NCBI GenBank assembly: GCA_003313425.1
Contig: NHZP01000045.1
Location: forward strand, 335,557-399,556
Source of the DNA: Pseudopyrenochaeta lycopersici
Lineage: Eukaryota; Ascomycota; Dothideomycetes; Pleosporales; Pseudopyrenochaetaceae
Reading direction: 5' to 3'
Length of the DNA: 64,000 nt
Made by a program: the position numbers and the translations under genes. This document shows, in pieces, positions 31,946-45,189 of the stretch. A model generated the notes under the pieces. The model made no database searches and was not told the DNA's origin. It worked only from the letters and a program-made list of their open reading frames with translations. Each line of letters starts with the position of its first letter. Within the stretch, counting starts at the first letter, position 1.

Positions 31946-34900
31946 AAGGCTTTATAAATAGAAAGCCTAGTAATAGGGTTAAACTTTAATGTTAAGGGTA
32001 GCTAGGTAACCTATTAGTACATATTAGCTTGATTTTTAGCTGCCTATGCCCTGACACTAAGAGCTAGATTAGAGCTTTTATTGTTCTGTAGAAATAAACT
32101 AATAACTCTGTCTGTATATATAACTAGTGCCTTTAATCTAAAGGCAGTGTTAAGATATATAGCTAGCATCTTTAATCTAAATATTATATCTAAATACATA
32201 GTTATCTCTGAATATATAGTTAATGCCTCTAAGCTATACTCTATATCTAGACAGGAAAGTTTACGTAGCTTCGAAGCACTAAAAACTAGCGCTTTTAAGG
32301 GAACTAGGGATTCGCGTATATTATTGTCTACTAGTACAGCCATCTGCCTATTAGAGAATATTTTAGTACTACCTAAAGCTGTACTTCTATTAGGATTAGG
32401 GAATAATGCAGGCTGTCTGTTACTTAGGATTATTATTACAGGTATTATAGTTTTAACTCTTGTCTAATTGTTAGGCGAAATAGGAATAGTGTAGTATTAG
32501 GCGGCATGCTATTAGTAGTATAGTTAACTAACTAATTAGCTGAATCTGTCTAGACCTTAGTAAAGTTATCTTTGCTTGTCTTACAACGCTTAGGAGGACA
32601 GTCTACGTCTAAATTGTCTATACTTAATATCTACTTCTTACGAAGTCTTAAATTTATAGCGTTCTTAAGTGCTTTATTAACTTTTTAGTAGAGTACCTTC
32701 TATCGCTGTCGTACAGATTTGCTTATATTTCTTTAGCCCTTTCTGCAATTATAATGCAGAAATATGCTTACTCGCTTAAAGAGGCGGTCGCATAATAGAC
32801 AGACCTTATAGCACATAAAGTCTGTAATATAAACTAAGCTAGTAATAATTACTGTATTAATATAAAGGGTAGGTTATATGAATTGCGTAGTGTCGTTAAA
32901 GTTCCTTTAAAGTCCTAAATTTCTTTAGCTGCTCGCAGACTTACAGTAGATATTATAAGTCATTAACTTCTATATTGTTATGCTCTCCTTCTAAGTCACT
33001 ACCTAAGTCTTTGTCGCTATTATAGTTACTGCTGTTGTTAACGCTGCTAGTACAGGTACCTTCCTCCTTACCTAGGCCTATATGCGCTAAATATTTTAGT
33101 AGCTCGCGAATAAGGTACAAGGCTTAAGACTATACTTAGTTAAACATGTGATTAAAAGGCGCGTGCTTACTAACCTAGAATAAACTAACATGTACCTGTA
33201 GAGTATTAGTAGTTATAAATATCTTAGAATAAGTCTAGCACTCTATATTAAGATACTAGTTATAAAATAAAAGGCGGGGTAAAAGAGTAAGTTAGAAATT
33301 AAGGGCGCTAAGACTGTAAGCTAAGGCGACAGTAGCGCTTAATTAAATAATATTAATAAGTAGGGGAACTGCTAGCGCATAGGGCAGGGCAGGTCCCCGC
33401 AGGCCGCTTTATACTAAAGACACTTAAAGATTCTTCTTAACCTAAATAACCTTATTCTTTTAAAATACCTATATTAATAGGATACTTTACACAGTTTATC
33501 TTCCTATTTAACCTATTAAACTTGAATATTTATTTATAGGTCCTTAGCGTGTCTCTACCCTCTATTTATAATAATCTCCTAGCAAAATAGAGTAGGATAA
33601 CTAAGTGCACGCGTTGCAAAGGCTTAGGGTTAGTTAGAGACTTTAAGTGCACGTAGTGCGATAGCACAGGAGATAAGCCTCCTTAAAGCTAACAAATTAA
33701 TTAGTCCCTAATAGCGATAGAAGAGTCGCACGAAGTAATCCTATTCTGTGAAAACGTCTTTACAACATCTTAACTTTAACAGATTAAGTAATTATTAAGC
33801 TAGGATTCCTTTAACGCTTGTTTTGTGCATATTAGGAGCTCTTTATATTACTAACTTAATTAAATAATACCTAAAAATATACTTTATTAAGCTTTATCTT
33901 TGTATCTCTATGCTTTTCGTTAAGCCCTCCTTCCGCTTACGTTAGCTTCGTCATGCTCCTGGAACGGCCGGCACATAAGACCGTGCTTAACATATTCTAA
34001 ACATAACCTTTTGCTCCCGCGTGTCTGTAAGTGCACCTATTATTCAGCCTTAAAGCCACCCTGCAGCACTAACCTTAGAACGGAATATAATCTGCTGGAT
34101 TACTTAACTATCAAGAACATGAGAACATTACGTTGTGTTCCTGCATGTTTTATAATTAAGAGCAATTTTTCTTGTGCAAACAAATATACTATAGTTAGGC
34201 AGAGGGACTATGAAACCTCTATGTCGGAATCTATTCAACTCAATATAGTGACGAGGATGTCTCGCGTACCGAATTCGAATGAAATGAGCGTACATCTCCG
34301 CACCGCGATACATAACCATCCTGCATTATGCCGGCTTGCATAGCATGCGGCTAGGGTGCGGGCAATGTAGCGTTAGAGACAATCGATATACATTCTCGAG
34401 AATGTAATAGCGCAGAAACAGCCCATGTAGTGCAGCTACCAGAACCCTGAATACCAGGAACCGTTCGTCTGCAAGCCTCTTTACACCTACAGGCATATCC
34501 GCGAAGAGGGGAATACTGCTGCTTCAAGCGACTGTGCTCGCCAATTCTAGAGGAGTGCAGATAAGGCAGAGAGTGCGGGAGACTAGCAATCCCACTATCA
34601 TAGCACTTTATGCTGTTATTTTCAGGTTACTATTAAACAGGACGGCGTGCTGATACTTAGCTGTAGTAGTTCTTAGTAATTCAACGTCTACTGTTAGTGT
34701 ACAACTTCTCTAATTCTAACGGATTGCACCTTAAGGCATATGTTATATAAACATAATGTAATTAGTAAAGGGGCTTAAGATAAATATTAAGTCTACAGAC
34801 ATTATTATGTGTTTAGCAGCGAGAGCCTTTAGCTTAAGATTAACACTGTTAAGATAAGAATAGGCAAAACTAGTCTAAGATGCAGTTTATCGCATTTCAA

Positions 34901-35179
34901 TTCTAGTTAATCTAGTCTGCAAGCCTCCTCGCACCCCTAGGCGGCCTAGCAATTAACATCCTAGACAATCCTGCTGCTAGTTAGCTGCAGTATAAGGTGG
35001 CTTAATTTGCCGCTTATCTTACGTGAATTGCAGGGTTACTTATCCTCTAGGATATAAGAACAGCTACACTCTTATAAGTTTGCTAAGTTATAACTAGTTA
35101 CTAGACACTCGCGCTCTCTTACAAACTGTCGCTTAACTTATATACTACTTATTATAGCCTCGTTTAGTAATACTACCTC
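31946..35179. other. RIP-saturated DNA with one GC-balanced patch
   Basis: Mostly uninterpretable TA-rich sequence. At 32095-32260 CTTTAATCTAAA-type units recur about every 45-60 bp. At 32690-32850 the minus strand shows a Cys/His-containing segment (L-C-D-R-L-F-K-R) that may be a zinc finger. The patch 33950-34620 is not RIP-mutated and is GC-balanced, so it is probably unique sequence trapped between repeats. Its 110-codon open frame (34011-34343) has no domain and overlaps an equally open minus-strand frame. Confidence 0.35.
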
Positions 35180-36747
35180 CCTAATTCCTTTACTTTTATC
35201 TAAGTAAAACTCTCTTCTAAACCTCCTTTTTTCTAGCTTTATGCCTATAATCTTGTCTGCCTAGCTACTTCTTATAGGTGTCCTAAGCCTCTATAGACAG
35301 CTATTATATATCTATAGTCTGCTTTTAATATTTAGGAAATATGCCTTAACGTATCTTTAGAGCTTAGTAGAAACCTACTTTAGTCAGCAAATCTGTTATT
35401 AGAAGCTGTATAGTATTAACCCCTAATAGATCTGTAGTTTTAAAGATTAAGGTACCCTATTACAATAAAGCCTATAATATACTTAATTTATAGGTAGGCT
35501 CTTAGCTATTTACACAGTTAGCACGCGCTTCCCTTACTATAGTTAACATTAAATCCTCTATACATAATAATAGACCTAGATTACATACTAATAATAAGTT
35601 ACTATACTACTCCCCTTATAATAGCTACTCTTACTTCTAGTATAAATACTACCTGTTTATATTTAAACGTAAACAAAGTTAAAGAGAGTTTAGGAATATT
35701 AGAGAGGAAGCCTATATATTATATTTTAGGCAAAATTTAAGCGTTCTAAGGGAGCTCCTAGATAAGTGCTGCTAGTACTACTTAGGGTAGATATAGAATA
35801 AGACTTATATCTTTAACTATAATAGGAGTAGGTAGAGGCCTTCTAAGACGAAGAATAAAAGAGAGATGTTAACAGTTTTTATTAGTAAGAAACTAAAAGA
35901 GATGTTACTACGTAAGATAGCAGAGTTCCTAGATCCTAAAACTAGGATATAGTACACTATGCGCGGCCTTCCTTACTAATAAGGGTTGTTATTTTATAGA
36001 CTACCTAGACCTAGGAAATCTAGCTTTACCCTTTCTATTACGGGTTAGTTTAGTTTAGACGTCTACGTTCTTACTATATCTAGCCTTAATAACTAGAGCC
36101 TAAAAACGCTCTTTGCTAAGCTCCTAGAGCGTTGTATTATTCTACTTAAAGATGTTAATGTAGTTAGTCTGAATTGTACACAGGACAGTAATACAGATGC
36201 TAGGCAAAGCCCTAACTAGAATAGCCTTCCGCCTACGTTAGCTGTTAGAAAGGTAACTATATTAACCCTCCTTAATATTCTTAACAGTCTAGGATTACCT
36301 AAAGGCAGACTATTAATTATAATAACTAATTATGTTAGGCGCCTAGACCCCGCACTTATACGTTCTAGCTATACAGATATTAACGTTAAGTTTTAGCTAG
36401 CTAATAAGGACATAATTAGTTAGTTATTCTATCTTATCTATAATCTAAGGCTAAGAACTATTATTAGCAGCAACTAACTAGAGCAGGATATTTATTAGGC
36501 TAGAAAGAAGGGGATTATAAATAACTATAATTTACCCTAACTAGCGTAAGAGTTTATAGCTAAAGTACTAAAGCTAGAGTTTAGTCTAGTAGAGCTTATA
36601 TCCCTTTTACTAGTAAATAAGTAATTACCCTGCTGTACTATTACTAGTGTGCATATATAGACAGAGAGGGTTAGAGAAGAAAGGAAGAAATTTAGGAGAG
36701 TATACTTATAGGCGCACGACAAAAGCGATAGATTCTTAGACTATTAA
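35180..36747 (+). pseudogene. RIP-destroyed BCS1-like AAA ATPase gene
   Basis: The frame is readable with RIP stops to a terminal TAA at 36745-36747. The N-terminal BCS1_N-like part ends with F-L-D-P-K-T-R-I. The AAA module follows: M-R-G-L-P-Y, a Walker A region near 35995-36027 now reading R-L-P-R-P-R-K-S-S where G-P-P-G-T-G-K-S is expected (all changes are G-to-A or C-to-T), then I-I-L-L-K-D-V-N (Walker B, expected D-D/E-D lost) and I-I-I-T-N-Y-V-R-R-L-D-P-A-L-I-R. Members of this family include the mitochondrial Rieske-protein translocase, but fungi also carry many multicopy paralogues; this one looks like the latter. Multicopy status would explain why RIP attacked it. Confidence 0.75.
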
Positions 36748-36780
36748 TGCTGTATGCAGGGGTATGCGTAGCTATATTAA

Positions 36781-37050
36781 TGTGAAGAATCTTAAAAGCT
36801 ATCAGTAAAGATAACTAATAAGATTATAAGGTTAGTTCTCTAGGATAGAGTGAGGAACTAGATAGAAGGGGGTTTAATACTAAGATAGTAAGAGGGCGCT
36901 TCTGTAAAGAGTACTAAGAGTTAAGAATAATTAGTATTACTATTACTATACTATAGAGTATAATATTAAGTTAAACACACTAAGCTATAAGAGCTTATTG
37001 TAACGATCTATATATATAACGCGCTTGTTGCGCTTACGTGACATATAACA
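36781..37050 (+). mobile_element. RIP-mutated LTR related to the solo LTR at 2316
   Basis: Starts TGTGAAGAATCTTAAAAGCT exactly as the solo LTR and follows it for about 235 bp with C-to-T and G-to-A changes. It then has a shorter tail ending ACATATAACA. No 5-bp duplication is seen, so it may be the 5' LTR of an element whose interior (37051-37500) was cut by the Tc1/mariner insertion. That interior is too degraded to classify. Confidence 0.65.
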
Positions 37051-37500
37051 GAGTAGAACACTAGCGCTTCCTAACTAGCTGCTAGCATCTCAGGCTCTCT
37101 CTCCTTATCTAGGATTCTAGATCCTAATACTATCCCCTTCCTCCTTTAGGATTTATCTTAAATTACGTAATATGTAGCTAGATTAGTTTTAAAGGCAGCG
37201 TGCCTTACGTTTATAGTAATATAAGATAAAATATTATCTAAGTCCTAGATTTATAATCTGCGTCTTTATAATAAAATCCTCTATACTAAAACTATTACTA
37301 AATTTACCTATAATAAGTATTTTAGGGATAATATTATTTATTATATTATACTAAATTTAAACTTAAAATATACTAAATATACTTATTTAGGAAAGCTATA
37401 TATAAATATATCCTAAGCTTCTCTAGATAAAACTTATAATAAGTATTAGAAGAAGGTAGATAATAATAAGAAGTTACTAGTAACTGTAATCGCGCAGTTA

Positions 37501-38856
37501 CAGTCACAGGACAAAAGTCTGTTCGCCAAGGAGGTTAGCGTCCCTATCACCACTTAAACCCTCAACTTTAAAGCACTATAACATCACGTAGGATAGACTA
37601 AAGTAGATAATTTTTAGCGTAAATTAATTGTAATATACTTAATGTTTAGTCTAGTAACCCTGTGCAAGTCTTACAGCGTTAAGGCGGTGTAGCATGCTAG
37701 TAATTAGCTTACGGATTAGTAAGTTAGGGATAGCTGCCCACGCCTCTAATAACCCTATTTTAAAGCGATCCTAGTCATCTTCAGACTCTCCTATATATTT
37801 AAACTCAGGGTAGAGCTTATAAACCTTCTATTTAAGTGCCTACTAGAGATATTTAATTAAGTTAAGGTCTAGAGAATATAGTAGGAAGTTAACTGTCTAT
37901 ACGCTGTAAACCTCTAACTACTCCTTTAAGAGAGTAGTAGTATAGATACGTAAGTTATCCTATATAAACCTCTCGCTAGCTCTATATTAAGGCAATAGGC
38001 CTTCCTTAAGGGCCTAAGTATAACTCTATGCGCTATAGCCTTTACGTTGTGCTAATAGATCGCGGGTTATAATTACTAGAGGACTACGCCCAACACGACC
38101 CCCTGCAGTTATCCATATTAACGCCTACACCATACGAGCAGATTAGCGAGCAGTAGTAACCTCATCTATTATCTCATGCCTCCATTTCTTATTAGGTAAT
38201 CGCCATACCTATAGTGTGTCGTAGCCAGAGCCTTAGGCGATTAAGCACTCGTCGCTGAACCTAAAGACTGTCCTCTACTAATTAAAGCTATACTAATCTG
38301 CAGTAAACTTAAGACGTAAAATTACTATAGCTCTATTAATTTTTAGTCTGCGCTTTACTCTAAACTTATGTAATCTAGCTTTAAGGAGGGTACGTTAAAT
38401 AGTCTTCTTTAATACATAGGGGGTAGCTTTATTAGCTACCTACATACTAGCCTCTTTAAGGAGCTTGCGGTACTTAATTTTTAGGAACTTTCTAGTAAGG
38501 CGAAGCAGCTTACAATAATCGCGCCTAGTTAAAATAGGTAGACGGCCTATCTAAGGGCGCGAGGTGTTACTAGTAGTAGCCTCCTATTATTATATTATCT
38601 TCTAAACGCAGCGTTGCGAACAGCTAAGAGTCTCTGCGATTTCCTTAGTCCGCACACCCGCCTCTTTCTAGGCTAGAACATAATTGCGCTGGCTTTCTAA
38701 TAGTTTACCTCCCTGCATTCAATTACTACTAATTTCTGTACTAAAAGCTCTCATTTTAATATAGTTATGTTAAGTTAGAGAAGCAGTGGTTCTGCGCGTT
38801 CGCGTGTTGTTATTCTGGCACGTGCGCGACGCGAACAAACTTTTATCCTAGTACCG
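37501..38856 (-). mobile_element. Full-length Tc1/mariner element, RIP-inactivated
   Basis: This 1356-bp element has TA at 37499-37500 and 38857-38858. The imperfect inverted repeats are CAGTCACAGGACAAAAGTCT on the left and CGGTACTAGGATAAAAGTTT on the right, where the differences fit RIP. The transposase is on the minus strand, starting near 38745 (M-R-A-F-S-T-E-I-S) with a helix-turn-helix segment (A-G-V-R-T-K-E-I-A-E-T-L). The DDE half matches the un-RIPped fragment at 24908-25458. Nearly the same length as the element at 21143 but a different subfamily. Confidence 0.8.
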
Positions 38857-38858
38857 TA

Positions 38859-39015
38859 CTTTAGAATAAGGTAATTTTAAAGTAAGTAGAAGAAAAGGCG
38901 TAGAAGAAGGCGTTATATCTTACGTTAGAGATATATAATAATAGAGAGTTAGAGTTTACTAAAAAAGCTCCTTATTTAGCTATTAATACTTTAGTTAGTT
39001 TTTCCCTAATAGTAT
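38859..39015. other. AT-rich flank before the large Gypsy element
   Basis: RIP-mutated sequence with no gene. The last bases GTAT (39012-39015) recur at 57411-57414 as the target duplication of the LTR element. Confidence 0.5.
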
Positions 39016-39343
39016 TGTGCCGATGCACTTGGTGACGTAGTTACTGAGGGCATCTCAGCTAGGGTTAGGTAGGCTTGGCCGGGAAATCCGGGTATAAAGG
39101 TAGATAGATAGGACCTCCTTGGGAGGCATCGAATCCACCTAGTATCACCCACGCTGTACTGTCAAGTCCTGCTTCAACAGAGTCTCGATCATTCAATTCA
39201 CCGTTGCCTATCCACCCTTGTCTACCTCGTTACCCGTCCCCGCACCTTACCATCTCAACCAACACGAGATGCTTAGTTGCTTCCACTGCGCGCAAGGCTA
39301 CCAACAAAAGGGAGAAGTTGGCTAAGGCCTCTGTTCCTGCACA
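39016..39343 (+). repeat. 5' LTR of the large Gypsy element
   Basis: Begins TGTGCCGATGCACTTGG and ends TTCCTGCACA, 328 bp. It contains TATAAAGGTAGA-like sequence near 39095 that could serve as the promoter core. It keeps most CpA sites; the few RIP-type changes relative to the other LTR lie toward its inner end. Confidence 0.9.
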
Positions 39344-40130
39344 AATTGGCGAAGCCCAAGGGGCCAAATTTTATTAACTTCTTAGTGCAACCTTAAGATC
39401 CTATAAGCCGCTGCTATTAGAAAATAATAGAAAGGGGTAAAAACAACCCTAAGACTAATCTAGATAGGTAATTTTTAAGCTTTAAGTAAGGCTTACTAGT
39501 AGCCTTTTATTTAAGATACGCATAATAGTATGCATAAAAAGGACATATAGTCAGTTATTAGTTATCAGCTAGTTATCAGCAATTAAGTAAGCAAGAAATT
39601 AGTTATCAGACAGGAACTAACGAAGGATCGAAGCCGTTAAGTTTAAGTTTAAGGTATTAAGTATTAAGGAGAAAAACGCTGAGTCCTATAGACAATTAAT
39701 TAAACAAAACACAAAATATCTAGTAAACTAAGAATCTAAGTTTAAATGTTAACTAGCAAGTTAACCTACAAGGAATTTCTATCTGAACTCAGTTACTATA
39801 GAGAAACTCTATAAATAGCTATCAAGACATCAGACAAGGAGGAGCACTCGCCAGCCACCCTTACGCCTGCGCCTAAGCGAGCTAGCAATAACAAGACAAA
39901 AGACATTAAGACCCCAAGTCAAACGAGAAAAGAATAGACAATAGACATACTAACTGCCCTAAACATAAGCAGGAGAAACGTGTTACTACCTATAAGGCAC
40001 AGTACTAGCCTAGTATTTAATAGAACTAACGCGACTAAGTTCCTTAAGAGCTATAATCGCCGCGTAGAAAACAGAGGTCTTAATTAAGAGGAGAGACTCC
40101 GCGTACTTCCTAACTTCTGCAACAACAAAT

Positions 40131-40361
40131 TGTAACGAAGTATCGTGAATCTGAATCTTGGTGTTGCAGCATAGTTGCGCTAGACCTCTTCTAGAGCTAG
40201 CGCGCACCGTAACAGACCTGCTTAAAACCTGCGCTGGCTGCGCAGAGCGGGGACGACAAGTATTATTCTCTCTTATAGCTGAGTGACAGTAATACAGAAC
40301 TATCCCTTCACTATTATCTGTGGTGTGAAGCAAGTACTATTGCTTAAAACTATACGTTATA
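40131..40361 (+). repeat. 5' LTR of the nested chromovirus
   Basis: 231 bp, TGTAACGAAG...ACGTTATA. The terminal CGTTACA is changed to CGTTATA by one RIP-type transition. It is lightly mutated compared with the interior. Confidence 0.9.
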
Positions 40362-43300
40362 TAATAATACTTCTCTGTACAATAGTCCAGGGATGGTTCC
40401 CCCTACGCGATCTAGTAAACAGGCCGCCTCTGCTAGCGAGACGCCCGACCCCCCTATCAAAGTCGACCCGCAGGTAGACGAAGAACTACCAACCCTTAGC
40501 GCGAGCACACCTTTAACTCTTAAGGAGCGCATCCTAGCTGCTAAAAAGAGACGCGATAAGCTCTAAGTGCTTCTACGCCTACGCGCAATTAAGGAGGAAA
40601 TCGCACAGCTAGAAAGCATCGAACGCGACCTCACCCTAGCCCTATTAGTGGATGGAACTCCTGAAGTTCAGGTTACAGAGGCGCGCAAGAAGAGCGCACC
40701 TGACGCGTCCCCGCCTCTACACGCAAAACGCACGCTTAAACCCTAGGATCTATCTAAATACTAAGGAAGGAACTTAAAGGAACATCGCGAGTTTTTTCGC
40801 TTATACGAAGTAGCATTTTAACTCTTACTACAGGAATTTCGTCTTAATAATAATAAAGTTATCTAGGCTATGCAGTACCTAGGAGGAGACCTAAGAGACC
40901 TTTGGTACACGCACCACAAGCGTGCATTTGAAACAAATAGAATAACGCCTACCTAGGAATACTTTAAGCAGTATATGCTCAACTTACTGTCTAACCTAAT
41001 TAATCGCAGCCTTAAAGCGGCTATAGCGCACGCTTAGGCTATGTAGTAGAAAGACTAGACTGTTCAGTCCTTTACAACCTACCTTAATGTTATTAAAGAT
41101 TAACTCACGCCCTATACTAAGGCGCAGAGAGTTTAGCATCTCTTCTTAAAGTTAAGGCCTGAATTGCAGAGGGCTATTACTAACTACTACTAGATTCCTG
41201 CGACTAGGGAGGATTTAATAGCATTAGGCTCTATACTTAAGTAGAACCTGCGCTGAGCTATGCCGACGCAAGACTAGCACACGCGTAACACATCTAAGGG
41301 AAAATCCTAGGAAAGTACTCTAAAACATAAATTAAATAAGCCTTTTTGTAGACTATAGGATAAAAGTAAGGTTACCTGCTTTAACTGTAAGAAGGTTAGA
41401 TACTACGCTAATAAGTGCTGAAGTAGTAATCTAAACTACCTTCTAGTACGCATTAACTAGACAGGAAAAGGTTAAGCCTTACTAGCAATCTAGGAATAGT
41501 AAGGCGTATACCTATTAATATTTTGCCGGGTATAAAGTGTAAGTGCAGCGCAGCTATAGAGACAGGCCCTAAGAAGGAACTCTAAGTTATTCTTAACCCC
41601 TAAGCTGACGTCAGCTTAATTAGTTAGAAGCTAGCTGTTAAGATAGGACTACTACTACTTAAAGGAGCAGAGCTCCTAAGGCTAGGTTGGATTAGTGCCT
41701 AGCGTTAGAACACCTACGCAGTATATAAGCTTTGGGTGCGCTTAACAGATAATAACAGCGTTAATTGCTAAGCCTAGGTTACAGCGTACGGAGTAGATAA
41801 GGAGGGCGTTCCTCTTCTACTTAGCAACCCCTTTTTATAACAGCAGAATATTTATATTAACTGTGGCTCTTAAACATAGCGTTAGGGATATACCTTAGCT
41901 AATATTAAGCTCGTTACTACTACAGAACTTTATAAAGATGCAGAGTAAACTAGCTCTAACGTATACCTTCTAGGAGTACTACAGGTTACGGGTGAAGGTT
42001 TAGAGTGTAATACTTACATCTTTAGAGCGCGTGTCGCGCTAGAAGCGCGCATTCCTAACGCATTAGCTGACTACAGCGATGTATTTAATAACGAAAAGGC
42101 AGAAGCCCCGCTAAATTTTAAAACTTCTGACTATGCTATCCTACTTATAGCTGATAAAGAACCTCTATACAGTCTACTATACAACCTCTCCGCGCATAAG
42201 CTTAAGGTACTCCGCAACTATATAGAGGACGCGCTACGTAAAGGCTAGATTTAGCACAGTACAAGTCCTGCAGGAGCCCCTATACTATTTATCCCTAAGA
42301 AGGATAGAAAGCTTTGCCTCTGTATTAACTATTAAGGATTGAACGCTGTTATAATTAAGGATTATTGCCTGCTTCTGTTAATTAGAGAGACCCTAGATCG
42401 CCTGTTAGGCGCACGTTATTATACTACCTTAGATCTTTATAATGCGTACTACCGCCTAAGAATTTGATTAGGAGACGAGTAGAAAACTGCCTTTTAAACT
42501 CGATATGGCTACTTTAAGTACTTAGTTATGCTATTTAGGCTGACTAACGCCCTAGTAAGCTTTTAAGCATATATTAATAAGGCGCTTAGCGAACATTTAG
42601 ACTATATTTGCGTAGTTTACCTTAATAATATACTTATCTATACCTATAGCGAGGACATTACGATACACTAGCGCGCAGTGCGCTCTATACTTAAAGCCTT
42701 ACGAAAGGCAGAGCTCTTTGCTAACCTTAAAAAGTGTACCTTTGCATTAAGTAAGGTCTACTTCCTTAGGTTTATTATTATAACGCGCGGAATCTGCGCG
42801 GATCTAGCGCGCGTTAAGACTATTACTTAATAGCTACAGCCTATAAATATTAAAGAACTCTAGTCCTTTCTTAGGTTTGCTAACTTTTATTAACGTTTTA
42901 TTAAGGGATACGCCTAAGAAACAGCTCCTCTTACTAATTTACTTAAGGGTAATTAGGATTTTTATTAGAATAATGCCGCGAATACGTCGTTTAGGAAGCT
43001 TAAAGAGCGCTTTTTAAGTGCGCTAATCCTGCGCTACTTTGACCTTGCTCTCGCGATACTCGTAGAGACAGATGCGTCTACCTTCGCTATCTTAGGCATT
43101 CTGTCATAGTTATTTAAAGATAAAAAATAGTATCTAATTACCTTTATGTTAAGGAAGCTTTAGAGCGCTAAGCTAAATTATAAAATATATAATTTAGAGC
43201 TCTTAGTAATTATATACAGCTTTAAGCAGTGGCGGCATTACCTTTAAGGTACGCAGCACACTATACAGGTCCTTAGTAACTATAACAACCTGCGCTCTAT

Positions 43301-45189
43301 ACGCGCAGTATAGAAGTTAAACCTATGTTAAGCACGTTAGGCGATCTATCTAAGAGCTTTTAATTTTAAGGTAAAGCACCGCCTAGGGAAAATAAACCCT
43401 GCGGACAGCCCTTTACAAAGGGCAGATTACGTACAGGAGAACCTGTCGCTGACCTAGTTGTTGCCTACCTTACAGAATAAACTACTAGCAAGAGTAGAGC
43501 ATAGTAGAGCAAGAGGATCCACGGCTAGGCTTAGCTCGGTAGGCGCGTGTGAAACGCACGTTGCTACAGTTTGCAGAACTATGAAGGTCCCTACTGCTGG
43601 CGCTATAGAATGCATGCCATGCGTGCCACGCTCACTAGCTAGGGTGTTAGTTAGTAGTGAACCTGCGATAGTAGAGTCTGAAACGTGGATGGAGACCCTG
43701 TACCAACTACAGCAAGGGGACGCCTTTGCCTAGCAGCGGATTACAGACTCCACGCGCGTGGAACGCACTTAAAGTAGCAGAGGGGCGCCCGTTTAGCGTC
43801 TTAATAAAAGAAAAGTCCTAAGATATAATAGCAGAATATATATTCTAGAAGAACTAGCTATTAGGCAAGAGATTTTGTTCTAGAACTATGACACGCGCAT
43901 AGCAGGCTACTTTAGCGCACGTAGAACGCTTAAGCTAATTAGAAGGCTATACTATTAGCTAACGCTTAGTTATAATGTTTAGGAGTACGTGAGAATATAT
44001 GCTGTTTACTAAAGGAGTAAAGCTCTAAGGCACAGTTAATATAGAAAGCTAGCACCTCTACTAGTTCCTAGGGATATATTTAAGGAAGTTATACTAGACT
44101 TTATTTCTAGGTTGCCCCTAGTAAAGGATAGTTTAGGTTGCGTGTTTAATGCAATCTTTGTAATTATTAATCGCTTCTTAAAGATAGCGCTCTATATACC
44201 CGCTTTAAAGACATAAAACGTAAAATAGTTTATAAAAGCTTACTTTAACTATGTAATTTTAAAGTTTGGGGTACAGAAAGGTATTATATTAGACAGAGGC
44301 CCTGTCTTTACCTCTAGCTTTTAGGCGGAGATCTGCTACTAACTATAGGTAAAGCGTAAGCTGAGCACAGCTTTCTATCTATAGACAGATGGGTAAACAG
44401 AACGCTAGAATCAAACGCTTGAACAGTACCTTTAAGTCTTTGTATTAGCAGCTCAAGACAACTGGGTTAAGCTTTTAAGTACAGCTTAATTTGCGTACAA
44501 TAATTTAGTCTATAAGTCAACAAAATTAACTCCTTTCTATACTGTATATAGCAAGCACCTACTAGTTACCTCACCTCCTAAGGACAGCAGGCTAGAGGGG
44601 GAGATGCCTGATGCAATAGACAGAGTTAAGCGCATGCATAACGCAAGGACCGCGCTCGTAGAACACCTACGAAAAGCATAAGAGTATCAAAGCTAATATT
44701 ATAACAAAAAGCATAAGGATAAAGCATTCCGCTAAGGAGATCTTATATTACTTAGCACTAAGCACATTAACTTAACCTACTAACTAAATAAAAAGCTATC
44801 TAGTAAGTTTATTAGACCCTTTAGAGTATAAGAAGTAGTTAGAACGCAGGTATATTACTTAATTCTACCACCTTACTACTGCATTTATAACGTATTCCAC
44901 ATCTTACTCCTTAAACGCTAGAAATCCTAGTAGGAAGAAGAGGAAAACACCCAGCCACCTAATATTACTCCTAAAGGAGAGGAAGTCTAGGAAGTTAAAA
45001 AGATCCTAGGCAAACATATAAAGAAGGGCTAACTATAGTACTAGCTGAGGTAGAAAGGTTATAATAAGACCTAGGATACCTAGACTCTAGTATTAGATTT
45101 TAAAAACATAGATAACCTGGTTTAAGAGTTTGAATAAGAGGGAAGAGCTACGCGCTTAAGAAAGAGAAAGGAAGCATAAGCTACGTAAC

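Noticed and set aside
32044..32467. Overlapping open frames of about 100-128 codons on both strands
   Set aside because: They lie in RIP-saturated DNA with short internal repeats. Openness on both strands reflects composition rather than selection.
34011..34343. A 110-codon gene in the GC patch
   Set aside because: Opposite strand is equally open, with no domain and composition not gene-like.
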